From Chryseobacterium lactis (lineage in GTDB: Bacteria; Bacteroidota; Bacteroidia; Flavobacteriales; Weeksellaceae), in the NCBI RefSeq assembly GCF_003815875.1, contig NZ_CP033924.1, forward strand, positions 2,108,001-2,172,000: DNA of 64,000 bases, read 5' to 3'. The position numbers and the translations under genes were made by a program. The notes below the pieces were generated by a model. It was not told the DNA's origin and made no database searches. It worked only from the letters and a program-made list of their open reading frames with translations. Shown here piece by piece: positions 9,142-17,726 of the stretch (positions within the stretch are counted from its first letter, which is position 1; the number at the start of each line of letters is the position of its first letter).

Positions 9142-9173
9142 AAAAATGTCCGATTTTTTCGGACATTTTTTCT
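9142..9173 (+). terminator. Rho-independent terminator of the FKBP gene
   Basis: AAAAATGTCCGA (9142-9153) pairs with TCGGACATTTTT (9159-9170) around a 5-base T loop, followed by T. Confidence 0.9.
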
Positions 9174-9194
9174 ATCGGCTTTAGCCAAAACATA

Positions 9195-9226
9195 AAAAAG
9201 ACGCATTTTTAAAAATGCGTCTTTTT
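9195..9226. terminator. Perfect 32-base palindrome, second (bidirectional) terminator
   Basis: AAAAAGACGCATTTTT followed directly by its reverse complement. A-rich on one side and T-rich on the other, so it can work on both strands. It lies 22 bases after the FKBP terminator, with no gene between. Confidence 0.75.
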
Positions 9227-9260
9227 ATTTTACCGAATAATAGTCATAATATGCTTGGCA

Positions 9261-9310
9261 TTCCCCTCCGCTGGAGGGGTGGGAAATCTTCGATTTGACG
9301 GGGTGGTTTA
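9261..9310. repeat. Interspersed intergenic repeat with CCCCTCC/GGAGGGG hairpin
   Basis: CCCCTCC (9263-9269) pairs with GGAGGGG (9273-9279) around GCT. GGGGTGG (9276-9282) is then repeated at 9300-9306, with GAAATCTTCGATTTGAC between. From memory, very similar sequence occurs in intergenic DNA of Chryseobacterium and Flavobacterium; copy number was not checked. Confidence 0.65.
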
Positions 9311-9354
9311 CCACGTTCTCTTACTCCATGATCATTACATAAAATTCTTCTTCA

Positions 9355-9732
9355 TCAATCTAAAAATTCACCCGAAACATAATACCAGCGTTCATGCATT
9401 TTCTGGAAAAAAGAAAATTCATGATGGATCTGTGGATGACCATCCTGATCCGTATAATAAGCTTTGAATTCTACCTGGTTTAATGCCGGGGTTTGGATAA
9501 TTTCCAGCTTTGTCCAGTCATTGATCTCTCCCCATTCCTGCAGATCCTGTTTGTTGTGGTATTTTCGCTTTCCCGGAAGCGTGGTTTCCATTAAGTATTC
9601 CCCATTGGGAATAGCAAAGGCAGAAAACCTTGAACGCATCAATGCTTCAGCACTGGGAGCATACTTTTCTCCCGTGTGATAAGGTTTACAGCATTCTTCG
9701 TAGGTTTTTCCTGAACAGCAGGGACAATCCAT
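9355..9732 (-). CDS. YchJ family metal-binding protein
   Basis: 125 residues of the YchJ family. The N terminus is a Cys-rich zinc-binding SEC-C-like motif, MDCPCCSGKTYEECCKPYH, with five Cys in 15 residues. Next come the family signature AEALMRSRFSAFA near residue 28 and an NTF2-like domain containing ATTLPGKRKYHN-like and TDQDGHPQIHHEFSFF segments, ending in W-YYVSG. Length is typical for the Bacteroidetes form, shorter than E. coli YchJ. Cytoplasmic; the molecular role is unknown. It stands alone with its own promoter elements. Confidence 0.9.
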   Translation of the reverse strand: MDCPCCSGKTYEECCKPYHTGEKYAPSAEALMRSRFSAFAIPNGEYLMETTLPGKRKYHNKQDLQEWGEINDWTKLEIIQTPALNQVEFKAYYTDQDGHPQIHHEFSFFQKMHERWYYVSGEFLD

Positions 9733-9755
9733 ATGTTGTATTTTACTTTAGGCCA

Positions 9756-9783
9756 CAAAAATAATAAATATCAATAGAAACAA
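9756..9783 (-). promoter_or_regulatory. Promoter of the YchJ-type gene
   Basis: Minus strand: TTG (9781-9783), 17 bases, TATTTTTG (9756-9763). The -7 element fits TAnnTTTG and lies 23 bases before the ATG at 9732. Confidence 0.55.
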
Positions 9784-9799
9784 GCTTAGCCTAAATATG

Positions 9800-9826
9800 A
9801 AAAAGCATCCTTTACAGAATGCTTTT
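9800..9826 (-). terminator. Terminator after the exported 140-residue protein gene
   Basis: AAAAGCAT (9801-9808) pairs with ATGCTTTT (9819-9826). On the minus strand the hairpin is followed by T and AT-rich sequence. Confidence 0.65.
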
Positions 9827-9833
9827 CGTTATT

Positions 9834-10256
9834 TTAATTTTTATCTTCTATTTTCGTGTCAATGAAAGTATATTCACTGCCAGCCATTTCCATAGTGAGA
9901 CTTTTCGACTTATATTTTACATGTGAGCTATCAAGTACTTGATATGTATAAACATCTGTTCCTCCAGAATCAAAATGAAGTTCATGAAACTCTCCGTTTT
10001 CGATCCACCATTGTCCTTTTTCCACGTGTTGATCTACCTCACAATTCTGAACAGTTGTAAAAATAAGCACAAAAGTCCCGTCTTCTTTTCTGTCCATGAT
10101 CCAAAGCTTTTCCATTCCGGCAATCTGCTGGTCTTTTTCGCTGCCTTTCCATAGACCGACCAGCTTTTTATCAATTTTATTGACCTTTGGAGCACTCTTT
10201 TGTGCACATGCTGTTCCAAAAGCAAGGATCAATGTGCTTAAAATGATTTTTTTCAT
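9834..10256 (-). CDS. Exported protein of unknown function, 140 residues
   Basis: Signal peptide MKKIILSTLILAFGTACAQ, with Cys17 in a weak lipobox (FGTAC), so it may be a lipoprotein or cut after ACA. The mature part starts with a charged linker, then LVGLWKGSEKDQQIAGMEKLWIMDRKEDGTF, the look of a small lipocalin-like or extracellular beta-barrel domain (a W-x-G motif near the start, alternating hydrophobic strands). I recognise no named family. It follows the next upstream gene by 2 bases on the same strand, so the two are probably co-transcribed; a terminator follows. Confidence 0.75.
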   Translation of the reverse strand: MKKIILSTLILAFGTACAQKSAPKVNKIDKKLVGLWKGSEKDQQIAGMEKLWIMDRKEDGTFVLIFTTVQNCEVDQHVEKGQWWIENGEFHELHFDSGGTDVYTYQVLDSSHVKYKSKSLTMEMAGSEYTFIDTKIEDKN

Positions 10257-10258
10257 AG

Positions 10259-11104
10259 TTATTTAAAATGTATTGTCATTCCCATCTCACTGTTTACAGG
10301 AATTCCCATGCTTTTTGCGGGAACCCATTTGGTATCCTGAACGAATTTCCTGAGTTTATTAATAAAATAAGATGAGTATTTATAGTTTTTTTTGTTTTTA
10401 AAGCTGATATTAATTTTTACATCCGAAATCTTTCCCGTTTTATACAAAATAAAGTCGGCAGACATGTAAGAATAAAGATCTTTGTCTTTTCTGAATTCAA
10501 AATCAGAAGGATATTTTACATCTCGCCAAAAATCTCTTTTGCCGGTTTTAGAAAAGTCGTTGTAATCTTTATCACCAGGATATCTTGAAGTGAAATCACA
10601 TTCTTCAAAGCGATAAATCCTGTTTGGATTTTTCTTTACGAACTGTATTTCAGCAACACGCCTCAATGAATCAGTAAATTTGTCCCCAAACCTTTTTTTG
10701 ATTTCCCTGTCCATTACTTGGCCGTAGCAATTCTGCAAATGTTCGGGAACAGTGCAATACGTAAGGGCAGAGTCTATCTCAATATTGTATTTTTTCAAAA
10801 GAGAATCCATTTCCGCATTGCTATTGTAGTGATCTACCATTCCAAAGTAATGAAAAAAAACAAGTTTGTTTTTCTTAATATCTGCTTCCGCTTTTGCTGT
10901 TTCCGAAGTGCAGGTAGAATCCCAGTATTTCCTTTCTTCTTTCAGAAAATCTGCCATTTCTTTTTGAGAAACAGAATCCGGAATAGTATCGGTTCTTTTT
11001 TGAAATAAAGATTCTGACCTGCTTTCAAATCTTTTGTTGTTAATTGAGAAGCAAGTCAGAATGATTAATGAAGACAATACCTTTATACTTGTATTGAATA
11101 GCAT
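10259..11104 (-). CDS. Exported protein with TonB-C-like terminal domain, unknown function
   Basis: 281 residues. The N terminus is hydrophobic (residues 5-21) and could be a signal peptide or anchor. Residues 45-200 are charged, with several Cys (CTSE, YCTVPEHLQNCYG, FEECDF), and match nothing I know. The last 70 residues (SADFILYKTGKISDVKIN ... KWVPAKSMGIPVNSEM) have the strand pattern and W-PA-x-x-G-PV motif of TonB C-terminal domains. TonB itself would have a Pro-rich linker, absent here. Two bases separate it from the 140-residue exported protein gene; the M3 peptidase gene lies 3 bases upstream, so all three may be one operon. Confidence 0.7.
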   Translation of the reverse strand: MLFNTSIKVLSSLIILTCFSINNKRFESRSESLFQKRTDTIPDSVSQKEMADFLKEERKYWDSTCTSETAKAEADIKKNKLVFFHYFGMVDHYNSNAEMDSLLKKYNIEIDSALTYCTVPEHLQNCYGQVMDREIKKRFGDKFTDSLRRVAEIQFVKKNPNRIYRFEECDFTSRYPGDKDYNDFSKTGKRDFWRDVKYPSDFEFRKDKDLYSYMSADFILYKTGKISDVKINISFKNKKNYKYSSYFINKLRKFVQDTKWVPAKSMGIPVNSEMGMTIHFK

Positions 11105-11107
11105 ATA

Positions 11108-13249
11108 TTATTTAATAAAACCTCTGTTTCTTAATAAAGGTTTAATATCCGGATCATGTCCTGTGAAATCTCTGAATGCCTGGTTAAGATCTACAGAATT
11201 TCCCACCGAAAGAATATATTTTCTAAAGCGGTCACCGTTTTCTCTTGTTAACCCACCATTGCTTTTGATCCATTCCCATGCATCATTATCTAGCGTTTCA
11301 GACCAAAGATAAGCGTAGTATCCTGCAGAATATCCACCTCCCCAAATGTGAGCAAAATAAGGAGTATGATATCTTGGTGGAACTGTTGCTAAAGTGAATC
11401 CATGGTTCGTTAGTGATTGTTTTTCAAAATCTAAAACAGGAATAAACTGTTTCTCATCACTTACCGTATGCCAGTCCATATCCAGTTCAGCAGCAGAGAC
11501 CAATTCAGTCGTCATATATCCCTGATTGAAAGTAGATGCTTTCTTAATTTTTTCTACCAAAGTCTGTGGAATCGGTTGCTTGGTTTCATAATGAACCGCA
11601 TAGTTATTCAATACAATCGGATCCAAAGCCCAATGTTCATTGATCTGCGAAGGAAACTCCACAAAATCTCTCGGTACATTAGTTCCGGAAAGAGATGGAT
11701 ATTTCTGACTTGCAAACATCCCATGGATGGAGTGCCCAAATTCATGGAAAATTGTTGAAACATCATCATAGCTGATTAATGAAGGTTTCCCGGGAGCCGG
11801 CTTCTGATAGTTGTAGCAGTTTACAATCACAGGTTTTGTTCCTAACAAATAAGATTGCTCAACGAAATTGCTCATCCATGCCCCTCCATTTTTAGAATCT
11901 CTGGTATAGAAATCCAGATAATAGATCGCAATAGATTTCCCATCATGATCAAAAACTTCATATGTCACTACATCAGGGTGATAAACCGGAAGATCAGTTC
12001 TTTTCTTGAAAGTTAATCCGTAGAATTTTTCAGCAGCAAAGAAAACTCCTTTTTCCAGAACTGTTGTAATTTCAAAATAAGGTTTTATTTCGCTTTCATC
12101 AAGATCAAATTTTGCTTTTCTTACCTGCTCTGCATAGAAGTTCCAGTCCCAAGGCTCTACCTTGAAACCACCTTTCTGCTGATCGATCAGATCCTGAATA
12201 TCTTTTGCCTCACGTCTCGCTGTTTCTACTGCCGGAGTAGCCACCTGATTCATCAGTTTGGTAGCAGCTTCTGGAGTTTTTGCCATCTGATCCTGAAGTT
12301 TCCATGCAGCAAAATTCTTTTTGCCCAGAATCTGAGCTTTCTTAAGTCTCAGTTTAGCCAGTTTCTCAATTGTTTCTCTCGTATCATTAGCATCCCCTTT
12401 CTCAGCTCGTGACCAGGAAGCTTTGAATAGTTTTTCTCTGGTCGCTCTGTTTTTTAAATTTTGTAAAAGAGGTTGTTGCGTTGTATTTTGTAAAGCCAGA
12501 AGATACTTTCCGGGTTGTCCTGCTGTTTTAGCATCAGCCGCAGCTGCAGCAATTTCATCAGCAGAAAGTCCGTCAAGTTCTTTTGCATCAGCAAAGAATA
12601 CACCACCTTGTTTTCTTGCTTCCAATAGCTTGTTGGCATATTGAGTCGAAAGTGAGGCCAGATCCTGGTTGATCTGCTTTAATTTTTCTTTCTCAGCTGT
12701 AGAAAGATTAGCCCCTGCAATTTCAAAGTTTTGTTTATAATATTGTACCAGTCTTTTGCTTTCAGAATCCAGTCCGTCTTCTTTGATAGACTTGATTCTT
12801 TTGTAAAGATTCTCATTCAGGTACATTTTATCATAATGAGCAGCAAAAATAGGTGCATATTGCTCATCTAAAGCCTGTAGAGTAGGATTGGTATTCGCAC
12901 TCGTAAGGTTGGAAAATACAATTTGAGTTCTTCTCAAAACTTCACCACTTTTTTCCAGGGCAACTATTGTATTTTCAAAAGTTGGAGCTTCAGGATTATT
13001 CGCAATTTTTACGATTTCAGCTTCATGCTGTTTTAAACCAAAATCAAAAGCAGGTTTGAAATGTTCGTTTTTGATTTTGTCAAATTCCGGAGCTTCGTAC
13101 TGAAGCTTGCTTTTCTTCATAAAAGGATTAGAAGATAAAGAGGGATCAGGAGCAGGAAGTTCCTGTTGAGTATCGGTTGGTTTCATTGTAGTACAAGATT
13201 GATTGAACGCCAAAGCAGAAATTAATAATACCGATGAAATATTCTTCAT
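11108..13249 (-). CDS. dcp: M3 family metallopeptidase, peptidyl-dipeptidase Dcp type
   Basis: Zinc peptidase that removes C-terminal dipeptides or cuts short oligopeptides. 713 residues; the family is about 680. Signal peptide with Cys19 (FNQSCTTMK), so possibly a periplasmic lipoprotein, unlike cytoplasmic E. coli Dcp. Key motif TIFHEFGHSIHGMF (HExxH) in the last third, with downstream zinc ligand Glu in the FVEFPSQINEHW segment, and the substrate-binding Tyr-rich loop YHTPYFAHIWGGGYSAGYYAY. The C terminus RDFTGHDPDIKPLLRNRG is typical. First gene of a likely three-gene minus-strand unit (3- and 2-base gaps). Confidence 0.93.
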   Translation of the reverse strand: MKNISSVLLISALAFNQSCTTMKPTDTQQELPAPDPSLSSNPFMKKSKLQYEAPEFDKIKNEHFKPAFDFGLKQHEAEIVKIANNPEAPTFENTIVALEKSGEVLRRTQIVFSNLTSANTNPTLQALDEQYAPIFAAHYDKMYLNENLYKRIKSIKEDGLDSESKRLVQYYKQNFEIAGANLSTAEKEKLKQINQDLASLSTQYANKLLEARKQGGVFFADAKELDGLSADEIAAAAADAKTAGQPGKYLLALQNTTQQPLLQNLKNRATREKLFKASWSRAEKGDANDTRETIEKLAKLRLKKAQILGKKNFAAWKLQDQMAKTPEAATKLMNQVATPAVETARREAKDIQDLIDQQKGGFKVEPWDWNFYAEQVRKAKFDLDESEIKPYFEITTVLEKGVFFAAEKFYGLTFKKRTDLPVYHPDVVTYEVFDHDGKSIAIYYLDFYTRDSKNGGAWMSNFVEQSYLLGTKPVIVNCYNYQKPAPGKPSLISYDDVSTIFHEFGHSIHGMFASQKYPSLSGTNVPRDFVEFPSQINEHWALDPIVLNNYAVHYETKQPIPQTLVEKIKKASTFNQGYMTTELVSAAELDMDWHTVSDEKQFIPVLDFEKQSLTNHGFTLATVPPRYHTPYFAHIWGGGYSAGYYAYLWSETLDNDAWEWIKSNGGLTRENGDRFRKYILSVGNSVDLNQAFRDFTGHDPDIKPLLRNRGFIK

Positions 13250-13490
13250 AAATATAGTTGTTATTAAAAGCTAAAGATATTAAAAACTTGCTTCATAGAA
13301 AGTATTTGGATGGATGTATTTAATGAAATGGTAAAATAGACAAAGAAAGAAGAGGGTGGTAGAGTCAAGCTTTATTGAAAATTTTAAATAACAGACAAGC
13401 AGGGTATTTTTAATGGTAATGTAATATTTTTCATACATTAGTTGTTATTAAATAAAGTATCAACAAAAATAATATATAAAAGAAATAAAC

Positions 13491-14306
13491 ATGAAAACAA
13501 GGACTCTTTTTATTTTTTCAGCCTTAGTGGTTTTAGCCTCGTGTAACGAAAGACATGAGAAAAAAAACAGAGAAAACAACGGGTGGGTAGAAAAAGTAAT
13601 CAATAAAGAAAGTGGGCCGATCCAGCAGAAAGAATTTACTGGAGATTTTGATGAGATTCAGGTTTCACAGGCGATCGATGCTGAGGTGATCAAATCCGAA
13701 ACAGAGAAAGTTGTCATTTCAGCTCCTCAAAGTATCATCAATGAAATTCTTGTCGATAATGAAGGTGGAAAACTCCATATTCATTATAAACGTGGCATCA
13801 GAGTGATGAATATCAATAATGTGACCGCAAAAATTTATACCAAAGACTTTACGAAGCTTGGTGTAGATTCTGCAGCAAAAATTACAATAAAAGATAAGTT
13901 TACCCAGGAAAAAACAGACGTTGAGTTATCAAGTGCCGGAAGCATTTCCGGAGATCTTGAAGCCAACGACTTTAATATCAATGCAAGCAGCAGCAGTAAT
14001 TTCAGTGGAAAGATCTGGGCTGTAAATCTTGATATTGAAGCTTCTTCAGGTTCCAGTATTGATGTTTCAGGAAAAACAAAACATGCTGATGTTACTGCTT
14101 CTTCAGGCAGTAGTATTTCTGCACAGCAGGTAATTGCAGACAGTGTAGAAGCTGATGCATCCAGTGGTGGAAGTGTTCAGATGAGTGCCGTAACTTCCGT
14201 TAAAGCTTCAGCATCTTCCGGTGGAAGTGTAGACATTTCTAAAAAAGGTGAGCTGAAAAATGTGAGCAAAGAAGAAAGCAGCGGTGGAAGCGTAAACATC
14301 CAATAA
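13491..14306 (+). CDS. GIN domain-containing lipoprotein (DUF2807, head domain)
   Basis: 271 residues with a clear lipobox VVLASC (Cys18), so an outer- or inner-membrane lipoprotein. Residues 50-260 fit the DUF2807/GIN domain, a right-handed parallel beta-helix common in Bacteroidetes: GDFDEIQVSQAIDAEVIKS near residue 55, KIYTKDFTKLGVDSAAKITI near 115, then repeated short Ser/Gly turns (ASSGSSID, ASSGGSVQ, ASSGGSVD). The repeats continue to the last residues, ESSGGSVNIQ. Function is unknown; adhesion or surface roles have been suggested. It ends one base from the convergent kefC gene. Confidence 0.88.
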   Translation: MKTRTLFIFSALVVLASCNERHEKKNRENNGWVEKVINKESGPIQQKEFTGDFDEIQVSQAIDAEVIKSETEKVVISAPQSIINEILVDNEGGKLHIHYKRGIRVMNINNVTAKIYTKDFTKLGVDSAAKITIKDKFTQEKTDVELSSAGSISGDLEANDFNINASSSSNFSGKIWAVNLDIEASSGSSIDVSGKTKHADVTASSGSSISAQQVIADSVEADASSGGSVQMSAVTSVKASASSGGSVDISKKGELKNVSKEESSGGSVNIQ

Positions 14307-14307
14307 A

Positions 14308-16191
14308 TTAATCCTGGGACTCTTCCTCATCATCTTCGGTTGAGGAGGAGCCTTCCCAGTTTTTATTATCAAAATTAAGATTATCAAAAGCTAATAATTC
14401 CTCCTCACGCTGGAGGATTTCTTTTGTGGTAAATAATGCAATATCATCTTCTTCTTTCGATTTTGCCAGTTTTCTGATAGACGCCTTATCAATAGCCATA
14501 AACCTTTGTCCCAGACGTCTTGCAGCATATTTTCTCATTCCTGTCTCATGAAGAACGTCGATAGCCATATCAACAGCAGTTCCTAATGTTTCCCGATAAA
14601 TATGATTAATACCATTGTTAAGATATTCATAAGCGTCAATTCTGTTTTTGGCTCTTACATAAATTTTAACTTTCGGATAATGTTCACGAACAAGCTCTGC
14701 GATAAACATATTGTCATCAGGATCATCCAGGCATAAAACTAAAATTTCAGCGTCTTCAATGCCCGCTGCTCTTAAAATAGGAATTCTTGTTGCATCTCCA
14801 TAATATACCTTAAAGCCATAGCTTCTGAGTAATTTTACCCTGTCTGAATCTCTATCCAGAACAGTAGCTGATATTTTATTTGCTTTTAAAAGACGTCCTA
14901 CCGTACTTCCAAAATGCCCAAACCCAACAATAATAATTTTCTTTTGACTGATATCATTGTCGAGAATATTAAAATCATTTTCTTCTTCAGGGATTTCCTT
15001 GATAAATTTTGGAGTGATGAATTTATCATTAAGAATAAGCAGAATGGGTGTTATACACATTGTAATAGCCGTTACGGCCATCAATTGAGCATTGAGTTCC
15101 GGACCTAAAAGATAAAGATCTGAAGCATAATTGATCAGTACAAAGGCAAATTCACCCACCTGCGAAAGTGCAAATGCATAAAATAAGCTTTGAGGATTAT
15201 CCATTCTGAAAAACCTTCCGATAGTATATAATACAATAAACTTTACAAACAATACCGCAAAAACAGTAGTGAAAATAAATAAAGGATCTTTTTGAATAAT
15301 ATTAAAATTAATCGTGGAACCGACACTTACAAAGAACACAGCTAATAAAAGCCCTTTAAACGGATCGATCTGTGCTTCAAGTTCATGACGAAACTCGCTG
15401 TTGGCAAGCATTACTCCGGCAAGAAATGCTCCCAATGCAGGAGAAAGCCCGATCACCACCATCAGCTCAGAAACTCCGATCACCAGAAATAGAGAAGAAG
15501 CAGTCAGTAGTTCTGTCATTCCCGATTTTGAAACATATCGTAAAAAAGGGACAAATACATATCTGCCCAGCAAAATAAGTAAGGCAACACCAAAGATTAC
15601 AGTTCCTGCCTGAAGCCATTCCGGAAGTTTCTGAATCAGGATTTGAATTTCATTTTCATGATGTTTTGCTTTATAGTTTGCAATGATCGGAAGTATAGCC
15701 AGAATAGGAATTACTGAAATGTCCTGAAACAGCAAAGTAGAGAATGAAGCTTCTCCAGCCATAGTCTTCAGGTTGTTCTTTTCCTGTAAGGTTTGGAGAA
15801 CAATAGCAGTAGAGGAGAGCGCAAAACACATCGCAACCGCAATGGCTTTATCTATTCTCCAGCCTACACAGATGAAGACAAGGAATAGCAAAGAAATTGT
15901 GAGAAACATTTGCGTGAGGCCCAATCCCATTATTTTTTTTCGCATTTCCCAGAACTTTCGGGGCTCAAGCTCAAGACCTACCAGAAATAAGAGCATAATA
16001 ACCCCGAACTCACTGGCATGCATGATATCATTAACATTGTGTCCCGTAAGTTTCAATGCATAAGGACCAATAATAATTCCTCCCAAAATATAACCGATTA
16101 CAGAACTCAACCCCAATTTTCTGGCCAGTGGAACCATAATAATAGCTACACCTAAGAAAATTAATGTGTTCATTGCTAAGCTGGATTCCAT
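14308..16191 (-). CDS. kefC: Monovalent cation:proton antiporter (CPA2), KefB/KefC type
   Basis: K+/H+ exchange protein of the inner membrane. 627 residues, near the 620 of E. coli KefC. Residues 5-390 form about 12 membrane segments (first MNTLIFLGVAIIMVPLARKLG; GYILGGIIIGP motif near 35). Residues about 410-540 are a Rossmann RCK/TrkA-N domain, IIIVGFGHFGSTVGRLLK, which in Kef proteins binds glutathione adducts and NAD(H). The C-terminal 90 residues are charged. It starts 3 bases after the flavodoxin-like kefF-type gene, the same order as E. coli kefF-kefC, which supports a glutathione-gated Kef system. Thiol gating is inferred. Confidence 0.9.
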   Translation of the reverse strand: MESSLAMNTLIFLGVAIIMVPLARKLGLSSVIGYILGGIIIGPYALKLTGHNVNDIMHASEFGVIMLLFLVGLELEPRKFWEMRKKIMGLGLTQMFLTISLLFLVFICVGWRIDKAIAVAMCFALSSTAIVLQTLQEKNNLKTMAGEASFSTLLFQDISVIPILAILPIIANYKAKHHENEIQILIQKLPEWLQAGTVIFGVALLILLGRYVFVPFLRYVSKSGMTELLTASSLFLVIGVSELMVVIGLSPALGAFLAGVMLANSEFRHELEAQIDPFKGLLLAVFFVSVGSTINFNIIQKDPLFIFTTVFAVLFVKFIVLYTIGRFFRMDNPQSLFYAFALSQVGEFAFVLINYASDLYLLGPELNAQLMAVTAITMCITPILLILNDKFITPKFIKEIPEEENDFNILDNDISQKKIIIVGFGHFGSTVGRLLKANKISATVLDRDSDRVKLLRSYGFKVYYGDATRIPILRAAGIEDAEILVLCLDDPDDNMFIAELVREHYPKVKIYVRAKNRIDAYEYLNNGINHIYRETLGTAVDMAIDVLHETGMRKYAARRLGQRFMAIDKASIRKLAKSKEEDDIALFTTKEILQREEELLAFDNLNFDNKNWEGSSSTEDDEEESQD

Positions 16192-16194
16192 AGG

Positions 16195-16716
16195 CTATTG
16201 ATTGAGTAATTCTGTAAACTCTTTTTTATGTAAAATGATTTCTTTTTTAGACAGCTTGTTAGCTTCGTAAACGATTTTGATATGCTTAATATCTGCTTTG
16301 AAAACCTTTAAGGAAACAATCAGTCCGCTGATCAGTTCATCAATGGTATACTGGTAGGTTCCTGTTTTGCTGAAAGAACGTTCTTTTCCGCCGGTGGTTA
16401 CCAGGATGTACACTTCTTTACCTTCCAAAGGATTTTCTTTTTCCGGAAGAAGCCAGTCGCGGTCAAAAACTTCATCAATCCATAATCTTAGCAAAGGAGG
16501 CATTCCGAACCAGATTAAAGGAAACTGAAAGATAAAACGATCATAATTGGCTAAACGTTTTCTTTCTCTGAAAGCAGCAATGTGAAAATCAGGATATTCT
16601 TCATAAAGATCACGTAGGGTATAATGCTGGTGTCGAACGTAGAAATTGATGAGCTCTACATTCGAATTGGAGTGCTCCAGATAAGGGTGTGCAAATACGG
16701 TTAATGTCTTCTTCAT
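16195..16716 (-). CDS. kefF: NAD(P)H-dependent oxidoreductase, KefF/MdaB flavodoxin-like
   Basis: 173 residues, length of KefF (176). Flavodoxin-like fold: TVFAHPYLEHSNSNVELI at the N terminus binds FMN phosphate, FQFPLIWFGMPPLLRLWIDEVF near residues 90-112 is the family signature, and LVTTGGKERSF follows near 130. Such proteins reduce quinones with NAD(P)H, and KefF also activates KefC. Lying immediately upstream of the antiporter (3-base gap) on the same strand is the main reason to prefer KefF over a generic quinone reductase. Confidence 0.85.
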   Translation of the reverse strand: MKKTLTVFAHPYLEHSNSNVELINFYVRHQHYTLRDLYEEYPDFHIAAFRERKRLANYDRFIFQFPLIWFGMPPLLRLWIDEVFDRDWLLPEKENPLEGKEVYILVTTGGKERSFSKTGTYQYTIDELISGLIVSLKVFKADIKHIKIVYEANKLSKKEIILHKKEFTELLNQ

Positions 16717-16855
16717 AATCCTGTTTTCAGTAAATATAGTAAAAAAATATTGAATTAAAGGCAGTATTTAGGTTGATTTGTTAATTTTTTAATATGTAAA
16801 AGTCAATTTAATATTAATAAAAATCAAAGAAATGCAGTTATTTTAGTTTTTTAAA

Positions 16856-16883
16856 TAAAAAAATCAGGTCATTGAGACCTGAT
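16856..16883 (-). terminator. Terminator of the lemA-TPM operon
   Basis: ATCAGGTC (16863-16870) pairs with GACCTGAT (16876-16883) around ATTGA. On the minus strand it is followed by an unbroken T run (16856-16862). Confidence 0.9.
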
Positions 16884-16913
16884 CTGTTTTTTATAGTTGT
16901 ATTTTTTATAAGA

Positions 16914-17726
16914 TTACCATCCACCGGATGCGCCTCCGCCTCCAAAGCTTCCACCGCCTCCGAAGCCACCAAATCCTCCGCCACCGCCGGAACTGCCACT
17001 ACCAAAGCCTCCTCCTCCGAATCCACCAGGGAACGGGAAGAAGCCACCGGGATAATTTCTTCGTCCACGGCGTGTAATAATTACATCATCGTCATCATTA
17101 TTTCCCCCACCGGGGCCGCCACCTCTGTTGCCAAAGAGAATGGCAATAATGATAAAAATTATAAAAGCAATGACCAGAACTTTAAATGCACTTCCGTTGC
17201 CGGAAGGTGCGGTAGTTGCTACAGGTTTAAATTTCCCCTGAACAGCATCCATAATAGCTGAGGTACCCCCGTTTATCCCTTCATACCAAAGCCCTTTCTT
17301 AAAATTAGGGGTGACGATATAATCAAGGATCTGTCCTGCTACCGATGCCGTAAGATACTGTTCAACAGCCCTTCCTTGCTGGATAGACATGGTTCTGTCT
17401 TCAGTTGCAATCAGGAAAACAACCCCATTATCCACTCCTTTTTTGCCGATTTTCCATTTCTGACCAAACATGGTCGCCAAAAAGTTGACATCCTCACCTT
17501 TGGTAGATTTGATGATAACCACTTCAATTTCTGTTGAGGTAGTATCTGCAAATTTGATCAGTTTATTATTAAGCTCGTCTTTTTCCTGTTGAGAAAGAAG
17601 ATTGGCTTCATCGAAAACCGGATATAAAACCGCTGGTTTTTCGGGAATGGTGTATTGTGCTGATACAATCGTGTAAAAGCAGATCAATAAAAATGAAAAT
17701 ACTATTTTAAGAGAACGTAATTTCAT
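16914..17726 (-). CDS. TPM domain-containing membrane protein (YgcG family)
   Basis: 270 residues: signal peptide (1-23, ending VSAQ), TPM domain about 35-165 (VFDEANLLSQQEKDELNNKL, TEIEVVIIKSTKG, GVDNGVVFLIATEDRTMSIQ), one membrane segment about 182-198 (FKVLVIAFIIFIIIAILFG), then a basic stretch and a Gly-rich tail of about 55 residues. TPM domains have been linked to photosystem repair in plants and to envelope processes in bacteria; the function here is unknown. It overlaps the upstream TPM gene by 20 bases and ends the lemA operon. Confidence 0.92.
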   Translation of the reverse strand: MKLRSLKIVFSFLLICFYTIVSAQYTIPEKPAVLYPVFDEANLLSQQEKDELNNKLIKFADTTSTEIEVVIIKSTKGEDVNFLATMFGQKWKIGKKGVDNGVVFLIATEDRTMSIQQGRAVEQYLTASVAGQILDYIVTPNFKKGLWYEGINGGTSAIMDAVQGKFKPVATTAPSGNGSAFKVLVIAFIIFIIIAILFGNRGGGPGGGNNDDDDVIITRRGRRNYPGGFFPFPGGFGGGGFGSGSSGGGGGFGGFGGGGSFGGGGASGGW

